A stretch of DNA of 56,217 bases from Sporolactobacillus sp. THM7-7 (GTDB lineage: Bacteria; Bacillota; Bacilli; Bacillales; Sporolactobacillaceae), in the NCBI RefSeq assembly GCF_004153225.1, contig NZ_SEMB01000021.1:1-56217 (forward strand), given 5' to 3'. This document shows, in pieces, positions 17,981 through 28,782 of the stretch. The first letter of the stretch is position 1, and each line of letters opens with the position of its first letter. Under the pieces are notes generated by a model. That model made no database searches. It saw nothing but the letters and a program-made list of their open reading frames with translations, and was not told the DNA's origin. Made by a program: the position numbers and the translations under genes.

Positions 17981-18091
17981 TCTAAAGTCAAATGGGCATA
18001 GCGGAACCATCGGCTTCGGCTAAGTCCAGGCTGCCCGCCACCATTTTTACGGCCTGTGAAAAAGAATCGGATCTGTCATTTTTCAAAAAAT

Positions 18092-18799
18092 CTACAATGG
18101 ATCCTTTGCAGGTACTCCCGGCTTACGGGGATATTTTTTCGGGGTCTTATCTTTTTTCTCGATAAAGATAATCATTCTTTTCCCGCCTTTTTCGGGAAGG
18201 TCAAATGACTCCGACCGTTTCAGACCGCCGCCAAGAAGATGAATAGCCTGTTCCGCCTGCTGCAACTCCTCTTCGGCATGCGCCCCTTTAAGGGCAATGA
18301 ACAGGCCGTTCTTCCGGACAAGCGGCAGACAATATTCACTGAGCACCGATAGATGAGCGACAGCACGCGCAGTGACAACATCGAAAGCTTCGCGCATCCC
18401 CGGTCTCCGGCCGAATGATTCCGCGCGTTCATGAAACAGCCTGACGTCCTGTAAAGATAAATGAGCCGTTAAAGCATCGAGAAACGTTAATCTCTTTTTT
18501 AATGAATCGACAATGGTTAATTCGATATTAGGATAAAGGATTTTCAGCGGAATGCCTGGAAAACCGGCTCCGGATCCAACATCGCACAGTTTCAGAGGAT
18601 GTGTGAACGAATAATAAAAAGCGGGCGTCATCGAGTCATAAAAATGTTTCAAAGCAACCTCTTCTTCATCCGTGATCGCCGTCAGATTCATTTTCTTGTT
18701 CCATTCAACGAGCAACCGGTAATACGTATTAAATTGCTGCTTCTGCGCGGCACTGAGATAAATGCCGCGTTCAGAAAGCAAAGCGTCGAGTCGTTTCAT
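18092..18799 (-). CDS. rsmG: 16S rRNA m7G527 methyltransferase RsmG
   Basis: RsmG (GidB) methylates N7 of G527 in 16S rRNA; loss gives low-level streptomycin resistance in other bacteria. The 235-residue product has the SAM-binding [15 protein letters not shown] and the VTARAVAHL segment. The open frame runs into mnmG upstream, but GGAGGAAGAA before ATG 18799 and the family's length decide the start. It lies 25 bases after mnmG, the normal mnmG-rsmG pair. The C-terminus is lysine- and proline-rich. Confidence 0.95.
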   Translation of the reverse strand: MKRLDALLSERGIYLSAAQKQQFNTYYRLLVEWNKKMNLTAITDEEEVALKHFYDSMTPAFYYSFTHPLKLCDVGSGAGFPGIPLKILYPNIELTIVDSLKKRLTFLDALTAHLSLQDVRLFHERAESFGRRPGMREAFDVVTARAVAHLSVLSEYCLPLVRKNGLFIALKGAHAEEELQQAEQAIHLLGGGLKRSESFDLPEKGGKRMIIFIEKKDKTPKKYPRKPGVPAKDPL

Positions 18800-18824
18800 T
18801 TCTTCCTCCGATTTCCGGATTTCC

Positions 18825-20717
18825 TCAGCCAGTCTTCCTTGCCAGTCTTCCTTGTTCCAGGTAGACAAGCAGAATGGATATATCGCTTGGATTGACACCC
18901 GAAACACGGGAGGCCTGAGCGACTGAAATGGGCTTGACTTCTCTGAGTTTCTGTCTGGCTTCGGTTGCCAATCCGTCAATGGCATCATAATCAAGATCCT
19001 GAGGGATTTTTTTCTTTTCCATTCTTTTCATCTTTTCTACTTGCTGAAGCTGCTTCTCAATATAACCCTCATACTTGATCTGAATTTCCACCTGCTCGGC
19101 CACATCGTCAGGTATCGCCACATCGGACGGAGGCATGAGGGTGGACACATCCTGATAGTCGAGTTCCGGACGTTTCAGGAGACGGTCGGCTTTCATGGGT
19201 TCCCTGAGTGGGGCCGCTCCTTTTTGCTTGAGCAAAGCGTCCGTCTTCTCCGACGGCTTGATGGTCATTGCGGAAAAACGTGCTTTTTCTTGTTCAATCA
19301 GCTGCTTCTTTGCAAGAAACCGCTGATAGCGTTCTTCCGGAATCAGACCGATATCGTGACCAAGTTCGGTCAAACGCAGGTCGGCATTATCGTGACGGAG
19401 AAGCAGTCGGTATTCGGCTCTTGAAGTGAGCAAGCGATACGGCTCGTTCGTGCCTTTCGTCACCAAGTCGTCAATCAGTACGCCGATGTAAGCCTGCGAA
19501 CGATCAAGGATGATCGGCTCTTTCCCAGATGCTTTCCTTGCCGCGTTAATGCCGCCCATCAGTCCCTGCCCGGCCGCTTCTTCGTAACCGGATGTCCCAT
19601 TAATCTGACCTGCCGTAAAAAGTCCCTTGATTTTCTTTGTTTCAAGAGACGGCCACAGCTGAGTCGGAACAAGTGCATCATATTCAATCGCGTATCCCGG
19701 GCGCATCATCTCCGCGTTCTCAAGGCCGGGGATGGTGGTCAGCAACCGACGCTGAATCTCTTCCGGAAGACTGGTGGACAAACCATCGACGTACACTTCA
19801 TTTGTCTCTTTTCCTTCCGGCTCAAGAAACAGCTGATGCCGGTTTTTGTCACTGAAACGGACAATTTTCGTCTCAATCGACGGGCAATACCTTGGACCGG
19901 TTCCGACGATGACTCCGGAATAAATCGGGGAGCGGCCGAGATTGTCATGAATCATCCGATGCGTTTCGGGGTTCGTGTAAGTCAGCCAGCACGGAATCTG
20001 TTCCTTCAGAAATTCTGTAGTGTCATAGGAAAAGGCCAAAGGAGCGTCGTCTCCTGGCTGGATCTCCGTTTTAGAGTAATCAACCGTTCGTCCGTTCACG
20101 CGCGGCGGCGTCCCCGTTTTGAATCGGACCAGATTAAAACCGAGTTCTTGCAGATTCTCAGATAGTTTCACCGATGCCTGCATGTTGTTCGGGCCGCTCT
20201 CGTACTGCAAATCTCCGATAATAATTTTTCCTTTCAAATAGACACCGGTCGTCAGAACAACGGATTTCGCACGGTACTCCGCTCCTGTCGCAACAAGGAC
20301 GCCTTTGCACACGCCATCTTCAACGATCAGTTTTTCGACCATTCCCTGTCGCAAAGTCAGGTTTTCCGTATCTTCAATTGTTTTTTTCATCTTGCGCTGA
20401 TAAAGCTGCTTGTCCGCCTGAGCGCGCAATGCGCGGACAGCCGGGCCTTTTCTCGTATTCAGCATCCGCATTTGAATATAGGTTTTATCTATATTATGTC
20501 CCATCTCGCCGCCCAGCGCATCGATCTCGCGAACAACAACGCCCTTTGCGGGACCGCCGACCGAAGGATTGCAAGGCATAAAGGCAACTCCCTCGAGACT
20601 GATTGTCAGCATGAGCGTCTTCGCCCCCATGCGGGCAGCGGCAAGACCCGCTTCGACACCCGCATGTCCCGCACCGACAACGATGACATCGTAAGTGCCG
20701 GCATGATATCGATTCAT
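18825..20717 (-). CDS. mnmG: tRNA U34 carboxymethylaminomethyl enzyme MnmG
   Basis: MnmG (GidA) is an FAD enzyme that with MnmE installs cmnm5 at tRNA wobble uridine 34. The 630 residues start with the dinucleotide-binding [14 protein letters not shown] (about residues 13-26). Also visible are the [12 protein letters not shown] segment with its conserved cysteine and the [11 protein letters not shown] loop. A C-terminal helical domain binds MnmE. AAAGGAGG precedes ATG 20717. It is separated from mnmE by 142 bases and followed closely by rsmG. Confidence 0.97.
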   Translation of the reverse strand: MNRYHAGTYDVIVVGAGHAGVEAGLAAARMGAKTLMLTISLEGVAFMPCNPSVGGPAKGVVVREIDALGGEMGHNIDKTYIQMRMLNTRKGPAVRALRAQADKQLYQRKMKKTIEDTENLTLRQGMVEKLIVEDGVCKGVLVATGAEYRAKSVVLTTGVYLKGKIIIGDLQYESGPNNMQASVKLSENLQELGFNLVRFKTGTPPRVNGRTVDYSKTEIQPGDDAPLAFSYDTTEFLKEQIPCWLTYTNPETHRMIHDNLGRSPIYSGVIVGTGPRYCPSIETKIVRFSDKNRHQLFLEPEGKETNEVYVDGLSTSLPEEIQRRLLTTIPGLENAEMMRPGYAIEYDALVPTQLWPSLETKKIKGLFTAGQINGTSGYEEAAGQGLMGGINAARKASGKEPIILDRSQAYIGVLIDDLVTKGTNEPYRLLTSRAEYRLLLRHDNADLRLTELGHDIGLIPEERYQRFLAKKQLIEQEKARFSAMTIKPSEKTDALLKQKGAAPLREPMKADRLLKRPELDYQDVSTLMPPSDVAIPDDVAEQVEIQIKYEGYIEKQLQQVEKMKRMEKKKIPQDLDYDAIDGLATEARQKLREVKPISVAQASRVSGVNPSDISILLVYLEQGRLARKTG

Positions 20718-20859
20718 TTCTGTATCCTCCTTTGTATTCGCGTTTTTCTTTTTTCAATCAGAGTATCGATTTTCTTTTAGCCCATCACCTTGTCGAATTT
20801 GAGCCGAGCTTGCCTATGAAGCATTGTATCCCGAGTTTCTATCCGCATACGGGAACCCA

Positions 20860-22239
20860 TTATTTTCCGAGACAAAACTTAGAGAAAAGCTCATCAATCA
20901 AACTCTCAGACACTGTATCGCCGACAATTTCACCGAGAATGTCCCACGCCCGCCTGACATCGATCTGGGCCATGTCGACGGGAAGCCCTTCTTTCGCCGC
21001 GGCGATCGCATCAGAAAGCGCCGATTTAGCCTGCTTCAGCAAAGCGATATGGCGGGTATTGGACACATAGGCCTCCTCGGCGGATGCCACCCCTCGATCA
21101 AAGAACAGCGAAGCAATGGCCCTCTCCAAATCATCAATACCATTCTCATGTAAAAGAGAGATTGGGATTACCGGTTTTCCCGCGGCGAGCCGCTTTACTT
21201 CGTCTAAATCCAGGCGAGGCCGCAAATCCGTTTTATTAACCAGGACAATGGTTTCCGCGCCACTAGCGGCTTGAAAAAGTTTGCGGTCTTCATCCGTCAA
21301 TGCTTCATTATAGTTGAGAATCAGGAGAATCAGTTCCGCAGACTCCAAGACCTTTCGTGAGCGCTCTACCCCGATTCTTTCAACGATATTTTCAGTATCT
21401 CTTATTCCGGCCGTATCGACAAGTTTCAAAGGAACACCTTGAACATTGACATACTCTTCAATGACGTCTCGCGTTGTTCCCGGAACATCGGTAACTATCG
21501 CTTTATTTTCGTGAGCGAGATAATTCAGCAAAGATGACTTGCCGACATTGGGCCGGCCGACGATCACGGTCGACAACCCTTCGCGTAAAATCTTCCCTTG
21601 TTTCGCCGTTGACAGAATGCCGTTCAGTTTCTTTTCGACCGAAGACGCCTTCTCAAACAGCAAACGGCCCGTTACTACCTCAGCGTCATCGTATTCAGGA
21701 TAATCTATATTGACCTCTACCGCAGCCAGAATGTCCAGAAGATCCTGCCGAAGCGCACGAACCTGTTTAGACAGTTTGCCTTCCATCTGATTCATCGCCA
21801 CACTCATGGCTCGATCCGTCTTCGCCCGGATGACATCCATTACAGCTTCGGCCTGCGACAAATCAATCCGTCCGTTTAAAAATGCCCGCTTCGTAAACTC
21901 GCCGGGATCCGCCAGCCGTACGTTTTGATCAAGAACAAGCGAAAGCACTTTGTTGACACTCATCAACCCGCCGTGACAATTAATTTCCACGACATCTTCA
22001 CGGGTGAACGTTTTGGGCTTCTTCATCACCGAAACCATCGCTTCCTCCACAACCTGTTCTGTCCCAGGATCGACAATTTTCCCGTAGTGGATCGTGTGAC
22101 TCTTCACTTTCGTTAACGGTTCTGACCCTCTGTACAAACGATCAGCTGCCGGAATCGCTTCCGGACCGCTCAGGCGAACAATACTGATCGCTCCCTCTCC
22201 GACAGGAGTGGAAACGGCGGCAATCGTATCATAATCCAA
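20860..22239 (-). CDS. mnmE: tRNA modification GTPase MnmE
   Basis: MnmE (TrmE/ThdF) is a potassium-activated GTPase and the partner of MnmG. From TTG 22239 the protein is 459 residues, the B. subtilis length, and begins [21 protein letters not shown] 9 bases earlier lies within the AAGGGGTGAT ribosome site and is rejected. Landmarks are the N-terminal tetrahydrofolate domain, G1 [10 protein letters not shown]3 DTAGIRDT, G4 NKTDL and the C-terminal FCLGK containing the catalytic cysteine. Confidence 0.96.
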   Translation of the reverse strand: MDYDTIAAVSTPVGEGAISIVRLSGPEAIPAADRLYRGSEPLTKVKSHTIHYGKIVDPGTEQVVEEAMVSVMKKPKTFTREDVVEINCHGGLMSVNKVLSLVLDQNVRLADPGEFTKRAFLNGRIDLSQAEAVMDVIRAKTDRAMSVAMNQMEGKLSKQVRALRQDLLDILAAVEVNIDYPEYDDAEVVTGRLLFEKASSVEKKLNGILSTAKQGKILREGLSTVIVGRPNVGKSSLLNYLAHENKAIVTDVPGTTRDVIEEYVNVQGVPLKLVDTAGIRDTENIVERIGVERSRKVLESAELILLILNYNEALTDEDRKLFQAASGAETIVLVNKTDLRPRLDLDEVKRLAAGKPVIPISLLHENGIDDLERAIASLFFDRGVASAEEAYVSNTRHIALLKQAKSALSDAIAAAKEGLPVDMAQIDVRRAWDILGEIVGDTVSESLIDELFSKFCLGK

Positions 22240-22366
22240 TTTTATCACCCCTTTTCTGATTCGTCTTTCTATTTATAGTAAAAATTTTTTATCGTTACAG
22301 GTGAGGCCGTAAAAGACTCCAAAAAAATAGACTAACATAATTCAATGTTAAGTTAAAGCGACAAAA

Positions 22367-22457
22367 TTATCCACATGTGCTTTTCCCTCCGAAGCCAGGT
22401 TGCAAATCAAGTTACCCACACGTGCATAACCGGCAAATGCGACTCCTCTGTGGATAA
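22367..22457. promoter_or_regulatory. DnaA-box cluster between mnmE and jag
   Basis: Two perfect DnaA boxes, TTATCCACA at 22367-22375 and its complement at 22449-22457, flank a one-mismatch box TTACCCACA at 22412-22420. They lie in the 547-base gap between mnmE and jag, about 3 kb left of the main origin boxes. The rest of the gap up to the jag terminator shows no convincing gene. Confidence 0.7.
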
Positions 22458-22651
22458 AAAAAGGGTCGGCAACGGGCAGGAGCGGCGAAAGTCCCGCTCG
22501 CGCTTATCGGGCTCTAACCAACCGTTTCTGCCTCCTTACTGCCCAGTTAAAGGGAGTAAAGAAATACTTGGGGGAAAACAAGTCTCTGACTCGTTTTAAC
22601 CCCATCTCTGCGCTCATGCATTATTCGTCAGAATTATATATTTCCTACGTA

Positions 22652-22680
22652 TTAAAAAAAAGCGCACAGAACAGCGCGCT
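22652..22680 (-). terminator. Terminator of the rpmH-jag operon
   Basis: On the minus strand AGCGCGC and GTGCGCT pair around TGTTCT and are followed by eight T residues. It lies about 105 bases beyond jag. Confidence 0.85.
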
Positions 22681-22786
22681 CATCTGTAAAAATAACGATG
22701 GATATTACGGGGCATTCATTGTCGTGCAAACGCAAAAAGCGGTTCAGACGGTCGGCCTGCCCTGTTATTGCGAATCTTTTTGCCGG

Positions 22787-23404
22787 TCAGCGCGGAGTTA
22801 TCGTAACGCACCGATAAGGCTCCTCCCCAACTGAATAGGTCTCCACTTCTGATCTTCCTGCAAGCTCGGAATGAATGATCTTTCTTTCAAATGCAGGCAT
22901 CGGATTCAGACGATATGGTTTTCCTTTCTTTTCTACTTTTCGTGCCATCCGGTCGGCAAGCGCAATGAGCGCCTGTCTCCTTTCCGCCCGATAGTTTTCT
23001 GCATCGATCATCACCGTCATGCGATAATCCGAATGTTTATTGATGACCAGATTCGCCAGTACCTGCAGAGCATTTAACGTTCTTCCGTGTTTTCCGATCA
23101 GTTTCGCGGCATCTTTTCCGACAAATTGACAGTGTAAGAGGCGTTCATTTTGATCTCTGACTTTAAGCTCTGTAGAAAAACCCATATGTCTGACAATATT
23201 TTTAAGATAATCCATTCCAAAATCAAAAGCCGTTTTTTTCAGTACGACACGGACCAGTGCTTGCCTCGCCCCGATACCGAGAAAACCTCTTCGCGGCTCT
23301 TCCAGCACTTTCGTCTCCACCTGTTCAGGTGTCGCATTTAGTTCCTCGAGGGCGAGAGATATGGCATCGGCTACCGTCTTACCATATTTCGCGACTTCCC
23401 TCAC
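22787..23404 (-). CDS. jag: RNA-binding protein Jag (KhpB)
   Basis: Jag/KhpB is an RNA-binding protein that partners KhpA and affects cell elongation and division in Firmicutes. The 205 residues contain the Jag N-terminal domain (about 1-50), a KH-type domain with GKHGRTLNALQVLANL (about 118-133), and a C-terminal R3H domain (AFERKIIHSEL). It starts at GTG 23402-23404, which overlaps the yidC stop (GTGA). It is the last gene of the rpmH-rnpA-yidD-yidC-jag set. Confidence 0.95.
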   Translation of the reverse strand: MREVAKYGKTVADAISLALEELNATPEQVETKVLEEPRRGFLGIGARQALVRVVLKKTAFDFGMDYLKNIVRHMGFSTELKVRDQNERLLHCQFVGKDAAKLIGKHGRTLNALQVLANLVINKHSDYRMTVMIDAENYRAERRQALIALADRMARKVEKKGKPYRLNPMPAFERKIIHSELAGRSEVETYSVGEEPYRCVTITPR

Positions 23405-24180
23405 TTTTTCTTAACGCCTCCTGTGTCTGGCTCTTTTTTTCCCGCATCATGCTTTTCATAAATAATGTAGGTTTGGAAAATCATAAAGATATTTCCGACG
23501 ACCCAGTAAAGGGCCAGCGCCGACGGGAAATAAAAGGCCGGTATGGCAATGGCGATCGGCAACACATACAGCATGGTCGCCATTTGCGGATTTGTGTTGC
23601 CCATTCTCCCCATCATGATTTTCTGCTGAAGGAACTGGGAGCCCGCCGTCAATAAAGGGAGGATGTATAAAGGATCGGGCGCACCGAGCTGAAACCATAA
23701 AAAAGATTCGCCTTTGATTTCCTGAGTACGCATGATCGCCTGGTAAAAAGCGAACAATATAGGCATCTGAATCAAGATCGGCAGACATCCCGCGAGCGGG
23801 TTGATATTTTCCTGCTGAAACAGTTTCATCTGCTCTTCCTGCAGTTTTCTCCTTGTTCTTTCGTCTTTGGAACTGTACTTCTCCTGCAGCGTCTTTAACT
23901 TAGGCTGCAGTTCCTGCATGGCCCTTGAACTTTTCACCTGTTTCGCCATCAGCGGCATAAGAACAAGCCGGACAATCAGCGTTGTAATAATAATGGCTAT
24001 GCCATAATTGTTCCAGAACACTTGAGCGACTAAAATGATAAATTCCGAGAGCGGATAGACAAAATACTTACTCCAAATCCCTGTGCTTTGCGCGTTAATT
24101 GGCTCATTTAAATCTGAGCAGCCGGTCAGAACGGCCATCAACAGGATGAACGCAATCACCGCGCCTGTTTTTTTACGCAA
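23401..24180 (-). CDS. yidC: Membrane protein insertase YidC (SpoIIIJ type)
   Basis: YidC inserts and folds membrane proteins, alone or with Sec. The 259-residue protein has a lipoprotein signal ending in the lipobox VLTGC, with the cysteine at about residue 21. Five membrane segments follow, with the large cytoplasmic loop rich in K, Q and E (about 80-120). The origin-proximal copy in Bacillus is SpoIIIJ, needed for forespore SigG activity. The start is TTG 24178-24180 behind GAGGAGGTAACAAG. jag overlaps its stop. Confidence 0.95.
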   Translation of the reverse strand: MRKKTGAVIAFILLMAVLTGCSDLNEPINAQSTGIWSKYFVYPLSEFIILVAQVFWNNYGIAIIITTLIVRLVLMPLMAKQVKSSRAMQELQPKLKTLQEKYSSKDERTRRKLQEEQMKLFQQENINPLAGCLPILIQMPILFAFYQAIMRTQEIKGESFLWFQLGAPDPLYILPLLTAGSQFLQQKIMMGRMGNTNPQMATMLYVLPIAIAIPAFYFPSALALYWVVGNIFMIFQTYIIYEKHDAGKKEPDTGGVKKK

Positions 24181-24319
24181 CTTGTTACCTCCTCAATCGG
24201 TCCGGCTCCAAATAAAAAAATCATTCGACAAGTTCGGGAAAAATCGGAAAGGAACTCTGCCTAAATTTCGGCTTCCCAGAACCTGTAAAATCTCTTTATT
24301 ACAGACTCTTTCAGTATCT

Positions 24320-24556
24320 TCATTTCTTTTTGTCAACGCCCGACTTTTCCGGAACGGGATCGAATCCCCCTGGATGAAAAGGCTGACATTTCAACAATCG
24401 TCTGATCGCCAGCCACCCGCCGCGAAACGCTCCAAATCTAATGATCGCTTCTACTGCATACTGCGAACAAGTTGGATAAAATCGGCAGGTCGGAGGCGTC
24501 AGAGGCGAAATATATTTCTGATACAAGCGGATCAAAAAGATCAAAACCTGTTTCAT
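24320..24556 (-). CDS. yidD: Membrane protein insertion efficiency factor YidD
   Basis: YidD is a small amphipathic protein that assists YidC-dependent insertion. The 78 residues show the family signature [27 protein letters not shown], with its conserved cysteines, and [21 protein letters not shown]. Two close ATGs exist; ATG 24556 has the better spacing (8 bases) from AGAGG. It lies 13 bases after rnpA and 139 bases before yidC. The AAGTTCGGGAAAA motif in that gap recurs at about 8.79 kb. Confidence 0.95.
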   Translation of the reverse strand: MKQVLIFLIRLYQKYISPLTPPTCRFYPTCSQYAVEAIIRFGAFRGGWLAIRRLLKCQPFHPGGFDPVPEKSGVDKKK

Positions 24557-24569
24557 GATCATAACCTCT

Positions 24570-24914
24570 TTATCTGCCCATCCATACGCCCGCTTTTTTC
24601 AAAACATGTATCAGGCTGGCCCGCGTCTCCTGGTAAGTCAGCGTCCGCACAGGACGTCGCGAGATAATAATAAAATCGTTGCCTATCTCAAGCCTGTCCG
24701 ACAGTTCCCGGAAAATTTCCTTAATATGCCGCTTGATGTGATTTCTTGTAACTGCGTTTCCCATCTTTTTACTGACAGAGAGCCCGAGACGGGAAAAAGA
24801 GCGTTCCGGATATTTTAAAACGTATACAACAAACTGACGGTTAGCAAAAGATTTTCCCTTGTCAAAAACAATCTGAAATTCTTTATTTTTTTTCAATCTT
24901 TTTACCGTGCGCAT
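24570..24914 (-). CDS. rnpA: Ribonuclease P protein component
   Basis: RnpA is the protein subunit that helps RNase P RNA mature tRNA 5' ends. The 114 residues contain the family signature around [14 protein letters not shown] (about residues 58-71) and the N-terminal [17 protein letters not shown]. The open frame extends far upstream, but GGAGGGA 4 bases before ATG 24914 and the family's length fix the start. It lies between rpmH and yidD in the universal order. Confidence 0.96.
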   Translation of the reverse strand: MRTVKRLKKNKEFQIVFDKGKSFANRQFVVYVLKYPERSFSRLGLSVSKKMGNAVTRNHIKRHIKEIFRELSDRLEIGNDFIIISRRPVRTLTYQETRASLIHVLKKAGVWMGR

Positions 24915-25038
24915 TGAGTCCCTCCATGATGGGACACTTACTTTACCATTTATCCTATCATTTTTTGTGTACGAAAAAAACATTTTATCCGAAAAAACCG
25001 TAAATAAGTAAAAAACCACTGCGTACTCACAGTGGCTA

Positions 25039-25173
25039 TTACGCCGACAAAACCTTTCTTCCTTTGCGGCGCCGGTTTGCCAATACCTTTCGGCCGTTTT
25101 TCGTCGCCATACGGGCACGGAAACCATGTACTTTTTTCCTTTTCCGTGTATTCGGTTGAAAAGTACGTTTCAT
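25039..25173 (-). CDS. rpmH: 50S ribosomal protein L34
   Basis: L34 is a very small, basic large-subunit protein. The 44 residues begin [18 protein letters not shown] and continue with the invariant [19 protein letters not shown] segment, ending LSA. AGGAGGTG precedes ATG 25171-25173. It is the first gene left of oriC and heads the rpmH-rnpA-yidD-yidC-jag transcript. Confidence 0.98.
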   Translation of the reverse strand: MKRTFQPNTRKRKKVHGFRARMATKNGRKVLANRRRKGRKVLSA

Positions 25174-25220
25174 AAAGGCGCACCTCCTATCTATTTCGTG
25201 AAACCAATCCAGTCTGATCT

Positions 25221-25250
25221 ATTATAATCGAGACTTTTGTGTCATGTCAA
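25221..25250 (-). promoter_or_regulatory. rpmH promoter
   Basis: On the minus strand perfect TTGACA (25245-25250) and TATAAT (25221-25226) are separated by 18 bases, about 48 bases before rpmH. Confidence 0.85.
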
Positions 25251-25259
25251 ACGATCATT

Positions 25260-25635
25260 AACGTTCTAAGCTGAAAATAAGTTTTCTACACAAGCTGTGG
25301 ATATTCTTTTTAATCGTTCACGACTTTTTCCCCTATTTATCGACAGGTTTCCAACAAATTCTCAGGCTGTGGGTAATTTGGCTGTGCATAAACGCTGAAT
25401 TGTGGATAACGTTCAGGATCGTTGCTTTGCTCCTGATTTTTTGATATGATCAGATTGCTTTATTTTAAAAATCGATTGCATTCATATCTACTTTTCCACA
25501 GGCTGTGGATAAATTTGTGGACACTTAATCACACTCGTTGATTTCTTTATCCACAGTCCTGTGTTTTTTGTTCGTAACTCAGTTTTTTTCGACAAATTCA
25601 GCCTCTTTCCTTTTTCTTTTTTGTGGATAAAAAAA
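25260..25635. other. Replication origin, DnaA-box cluster upstream of dnaA
   Basis: Four perfect DnaA boxes (TTATCCACA on either strand) lie at 25401-25409, 25504-25512, 25547-25555 and 25622-25630. At least six near-matches accompany them (25296-25304, 25337-25345, 25368-25376, 25383-25391, 25492-25500, 25516-25524). The stretch is A+T rich and has no gene. It corresponds to the dnaA-upstream part of the bipartite Bacillus oriC and should also let DnaA repress dnaA. Confidence 0.93.
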
Positions 25636-25770
25636 CTTGGTAAATCGACGCACTTAACCGTTTCTGAACCCAAGTTACCTTATACTATACTTCACTTCTT
25701 TGAAAAATATTTATAGTATAAACAGACAACGCAAAACATGATAAGGGACGCAAAGGAGGGCCGCTCAGCG

Positions 25771-27195
25771 TTGGACAATCTTCAGGATGTTTGGAAAAAG
25801 GCACTGGCTGTGATAAAAAAAAAGCTCAGTAAGCCCAGTTTTGAAACATGGCTTAAAGAAACCAAACCTCAAGCAATAAATGGACAGACAATGATCATCG
25901 ATGTACCTAATAAATTTTCACGCGACTGGCTGGAAGAGCATTATTCCAGGCTGATTTCCGAAATCCTTCATGACATTACGGGTGTCTACTATAATGTCCA
26001 ATTCACTATGCCAAACAAAAAGACCGGCAAGGTTCCCAGGACGAGCCTGCCCCAAAAAAGAAAGAGTGATCCTATGGATTTCAGGAAACAGCACGATTCC
26101 TCTGTTCATCTGCCGCCCGGAATGAGCTCAAAAAACTCTCGCCAGATGGAAGACCTGACCAGCAGCATGCTGAATTCCAAAAATACATTTGAAACATTCG
26201 TTATCGGATCCGGAAACCGATTTGCCCACGCCGCTTCACTTGCTGTAGCGGAAGCGCCGGCAAAAGCCTACAATCCGCTGTTTATCTACGGCGGTGTCGG
26301 ACTGGGGAAAACACACCTGATGCATGCCATCGGCCATTATGTGATCGAACACAACCCTTCGGCACGGGTCGTCTACCTTTCTTCTGAAAAGTTTACCAAT
26401 GAATTCATTAACTCGATCCGTGACAATAAAACAGTGGAATTCCGCAATAAATACCGTAATGTTGATGTGCTGCTTATCGACGATATTCAGTTCCTTGCCG
26501 GAAAGGAACAAACACAGGAAGAATTTTTTCATACATTTAACACGCTTCATGAAGAATTTAAGCAAATTGTTATCTCCAGCGACCGGCCGCCTAAAGAGAT
26601 TCCGACGCTTGAAGACCGGCTCCGATCCCGATTCGAATGGGGACTGATTACGGATATCACACCGCCGGATCTAGAAACACGCATCGCGATTCTACGCAAA
26701 AAAGCAAAAGCCGAGGGTCTTGATATTCCAAATGAAGTGATGATTTATATCGCGAACCAGATTGATACAAATATTCGTGAGCTGGAAGGCGCTCTGATCC
26801 GAGTGATTGCGTTTTCATCCCTGATTAATCAAGATATTAACGTAGATCTTGCGGCCGAAGCTCTGAAAGATATCATCCCCTCGTCGAAACCGAAGACGAT
26901 CACCATTCAGAACATCCAAATGGTTGTCGGGGAAGAATATCATCTGAAACTGGAAGACTTCGCAGCAAAGAGACGAACAAAATCCATTGCTTTTCCAAGA
27001 CAAATCGCTATGTATCTGTCACGCGAACTGACCGACTATTCGCTGCCGAAAATCGGTGAAGAGTTTGGCGGAAGAGATCATACAACCGTTATCCACGCCC
27101 ATGAAAAAATAACCAAACTGCTTGCTTCGGATCGCGACCTGCAGCAGAAGATTAACGGGATCATCGATCGCCTAAAAGCGCCGATCAACACGTAA
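25771..27195 (+). CDS. dnaA: Chromosomal replication initiator DnaA
   Basis: DnaA binds DnaA boxes, oligomerises with ATP and melts oriC. From TTG 25771 it has 474 residues. Domain I is about 1-80 ([22 protein letters not shown]), then a longer than usual linker and the AAA+ domain with Walker [10 protein letters not shown] (about 174-182) and Walker [10 protein letters not shown]. Domain IV carries the DNA-contact motif [19 protein letters not shown] 25738 has no ribosome site, whereas AAAGGAGGG (25752-25760) serves the TTG and yields the family N-terminus. Confidence 0.97.
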   Translation: MDNLQDVWKKALAVIKKKLSKPSFETWLKETKPQAINGQTMIIDVPNKFSRDWLEEHYSRLISEILHDITGVYYNVQFTMPNKKTGKVPRTSLPQKRKSDPMDFRKQHDSSVHLPPGMSSKNSRQMEDLTSSMLNSKNTFETFVIGSGNRFAHAASLAVAEAPAKAYNPLFIYGGVGLGKTHLMHAIGHYVIEHNPSARVVYLSSEKFTNEFINSIRDNKTVEFRNKYRNVDVLLIDDIQFLAGKEQTQEEFFHTFNTLHEEFKQIVISSDRPPKEIPTLEDRLRSRFEWGLITDITPPDLETRIAILRKKAKAEGLDIPNEVMIYIANQIDTNIRELEGALIRVIAFSSLINQDINVDLAAEALKDIIPSSKPKTITIQNIQMVVGEEYHLKLEDFAAKRRTKSIAFPRQIAMYLSRELTDYSLPKIGEEFGGRDHTTVIHAHEKITKLLASDRDLQQKINGIIDRLKAPINT

Positions 27196-27230
27196 GCAAA
27201 CCCATAAACCGTAGAACCAGGATCTTTTAA

Positions 27231-27268
27231 AGAAAACTTGGCGACGGACGAAGCCAGGTTTTCTTTAT
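27231..27268 (+). terminator. Terminator after dnaA
   Basis: AGAAAACTTGGC and GCCAGGTTTTCT form a near-perfect 12-base stem followed by TTAT. It lies 36 bases beyond dnaA. Confidence 0.8.
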
Positions 27269-27295
27269 CCTGCTTAAGAGCGGATCAGTCGTACA

Positions 27296-27450
27296 CATGC
27301 ATGTGAATAACTATCGCCATGAACTCGTGGATCATGCACATTTTATCAACATGTGGACAACTGAAACCAACGGACTTTTTATCACTTATCCACATATTCA
27401 CTGCGACTATTACTGTGAAGACTACTTTTTTTAATATATAGTTTATGTAT
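27296..27450. other. Replication origin, second DnaA-box cluster and unwinding region
   Basis: Between dnaA and dnaN lie a perfect box (TTATCCACA, 27386-27394) and near-boxes at 27302-27310, 27343-27351 and 27352-27360. An A+T-only run with TTTAATATATAG (about 27426-27445) follows. In B. subtilis the unwinding element lies in this gap, so this is the likely melting site. Confidence 0.8.
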
Positions 27451-27464
27451 TGGAGGCAAGAATT

Positions 27465-28649
27465 ATGCAAGAGATGGCAGGAGCCAATCAGAGTACACCG
27501 CTTGCCATGAAATTCAGTGTCAATAAAAATAAATTAGCCGAATCCGTCAGCCGGGTAATGAAAGCTGTTTCTTCACGGACAACCATTCCTATTTTAACGG
27601 GCATTAAAATCACAGCCGGAATCGAAGGGATCCAACTTACCGGCAGCAACTCGGATATCTCCATCCATTCATTTATTCCATTGGAAGAAAATGGAGATAT
27701 TAATGCCGAAATTGCTCGGCCAGGAAACATTGTGCTGCCTTCACGACTTTTTTCCGAATTGGTTCGCAAGCTCTCCGAGGATACCGTACATATTGAAGCG
27801 GACAGTCGGATGATTACCAAAATCACATCCGGCGCAACTGAATTCACGCTTAACGGTATGGATCCGGATGAATATCCAAATGTATCCGCTATCGACGATC
27901 AGAATATCATCAAAATAAGAATCGATTTGTTAAAAGAAGTGATCCGGCAAACGATTTATGCCGTTTCCAGTTCCGAAACCCGGCCGGTACTGACAGGGGT
28001 TAAGTGGAGCGTGCAAAACGGGAAACTGGACTGTGTGGCAACCGACGCCCATCGATTGGCTCAAAGAACCATACCAGTCGAAACAGAAGGCGAAAGGGAT
28101 GAAGAGCAAATGGTTATCCCCGGCTCCAGTTTGAGTGAACTCTCTAAAATTCTGGATGATCACGAGGAAGAATGGGTCGAGCTGGTCATGACCGCAAACC
28201 AGGTTCTTTTCAAAACCCGGAACGTCCAGTTTTTTTCAAGGCTGTTAGACGGTAACTATCCAAATACAGATCAGCTGATTCCGAAAGAGAGCAGAACGAC
28301 GATGACGATACCGACAAAAGCGCTGTATCACGCCGTTGAACGTGCCTCCCTTCTTGCCAAAGAGGAACTCAATAACGTGGTTAAACTGCGAAACGAAGGA
28401 AAAAGTATCGAACTTTCGTCACAATCGCTTGAACTCGGCCGCGTATTCGAGACACTGAATGCGGAAGAAGTAAACGGAGAGGATATGCGTATCGCTTTCA
28501 GTGCAAAATTTATGATGGATGCACTCAGCAGAATCGACGCTCAGAACATCCGGATCTTTTTTACGGGTCCGATGCGCCCGTTTATCATCCGTCCGATCGG
28601 CGATGAAGGGATTCTGATGCTGATTTTACCGATTAGAACCTATCAGTAA
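27465..28649 (+). CDS. dnaN: DNA polymerase III beta sliding clamp
   Basis: The beta clamp is the ring that tethers polymerase to DNA. From ATG 27465, seven bases after GGAGG, the product has 394 residues. An N-terminal extension of about 14 residues precedes the usual MKFSVNKNKLAESV, and an internal ATG there is a less likely start with no ribosome site. Three clamp domains follow, with VSSRTTIPILTGIKI near the start and LPIRTYQ at the end. It is directly downstream of the origin unwinding region. Confidence 0.96.
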   Translation: MQEMAGANQSTPLAMKFSVNKNKLAESVSRVMKAVSSRTTIPILTGIKITAGIEGIQLTGSNSDISIHSFIPLEENGDINAEIARPGNIVLPSRLFSELVRKLSEDTVHIEADSRMITKITSGATEFTLNGMDPDEYPNVSAIDDQNIIKIRIDLLKEVIRQTIYAVSSSETRPVLTGVKWSVQNGKLDCVATDAHRLAQRTIPVETEGERDEEQMVIPGSSLSELSKILDDHEEEWVELVMTANQVLFKTRNVQFFSRLLDGNYPNTDQLIPKESRTTMTIPTKALYHAVERASLLAKEELNNVVKLRNEGKSIELSSQSLELGRVFETLNAEEVNGEDMRIAFSAKFMMDALSRIDAQNIRIFFTGPMRPFIIRPIGDEGILMLILPIRTYQ

Positions 28650-28782
28650 TACAAAAATCGGTTTCGGATGAAGAAAAACTCGTCGACTAGCAAGCCAGCA
28701 GGCGCTGCGAAGCCTAAGTTGCACGAGTACTATCCCTCTGCCATTTTTATGCATGCCTGTAGTATGAAAAGAGGAGGCTGTC

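Noticed and set aside
22375-22834. Two plus-strand frames in the mnmE-jag gap
   Set aside because: No ribosome site, no recognisable sequence; the gap is better explained by DnaA boxes and the jag terminator.
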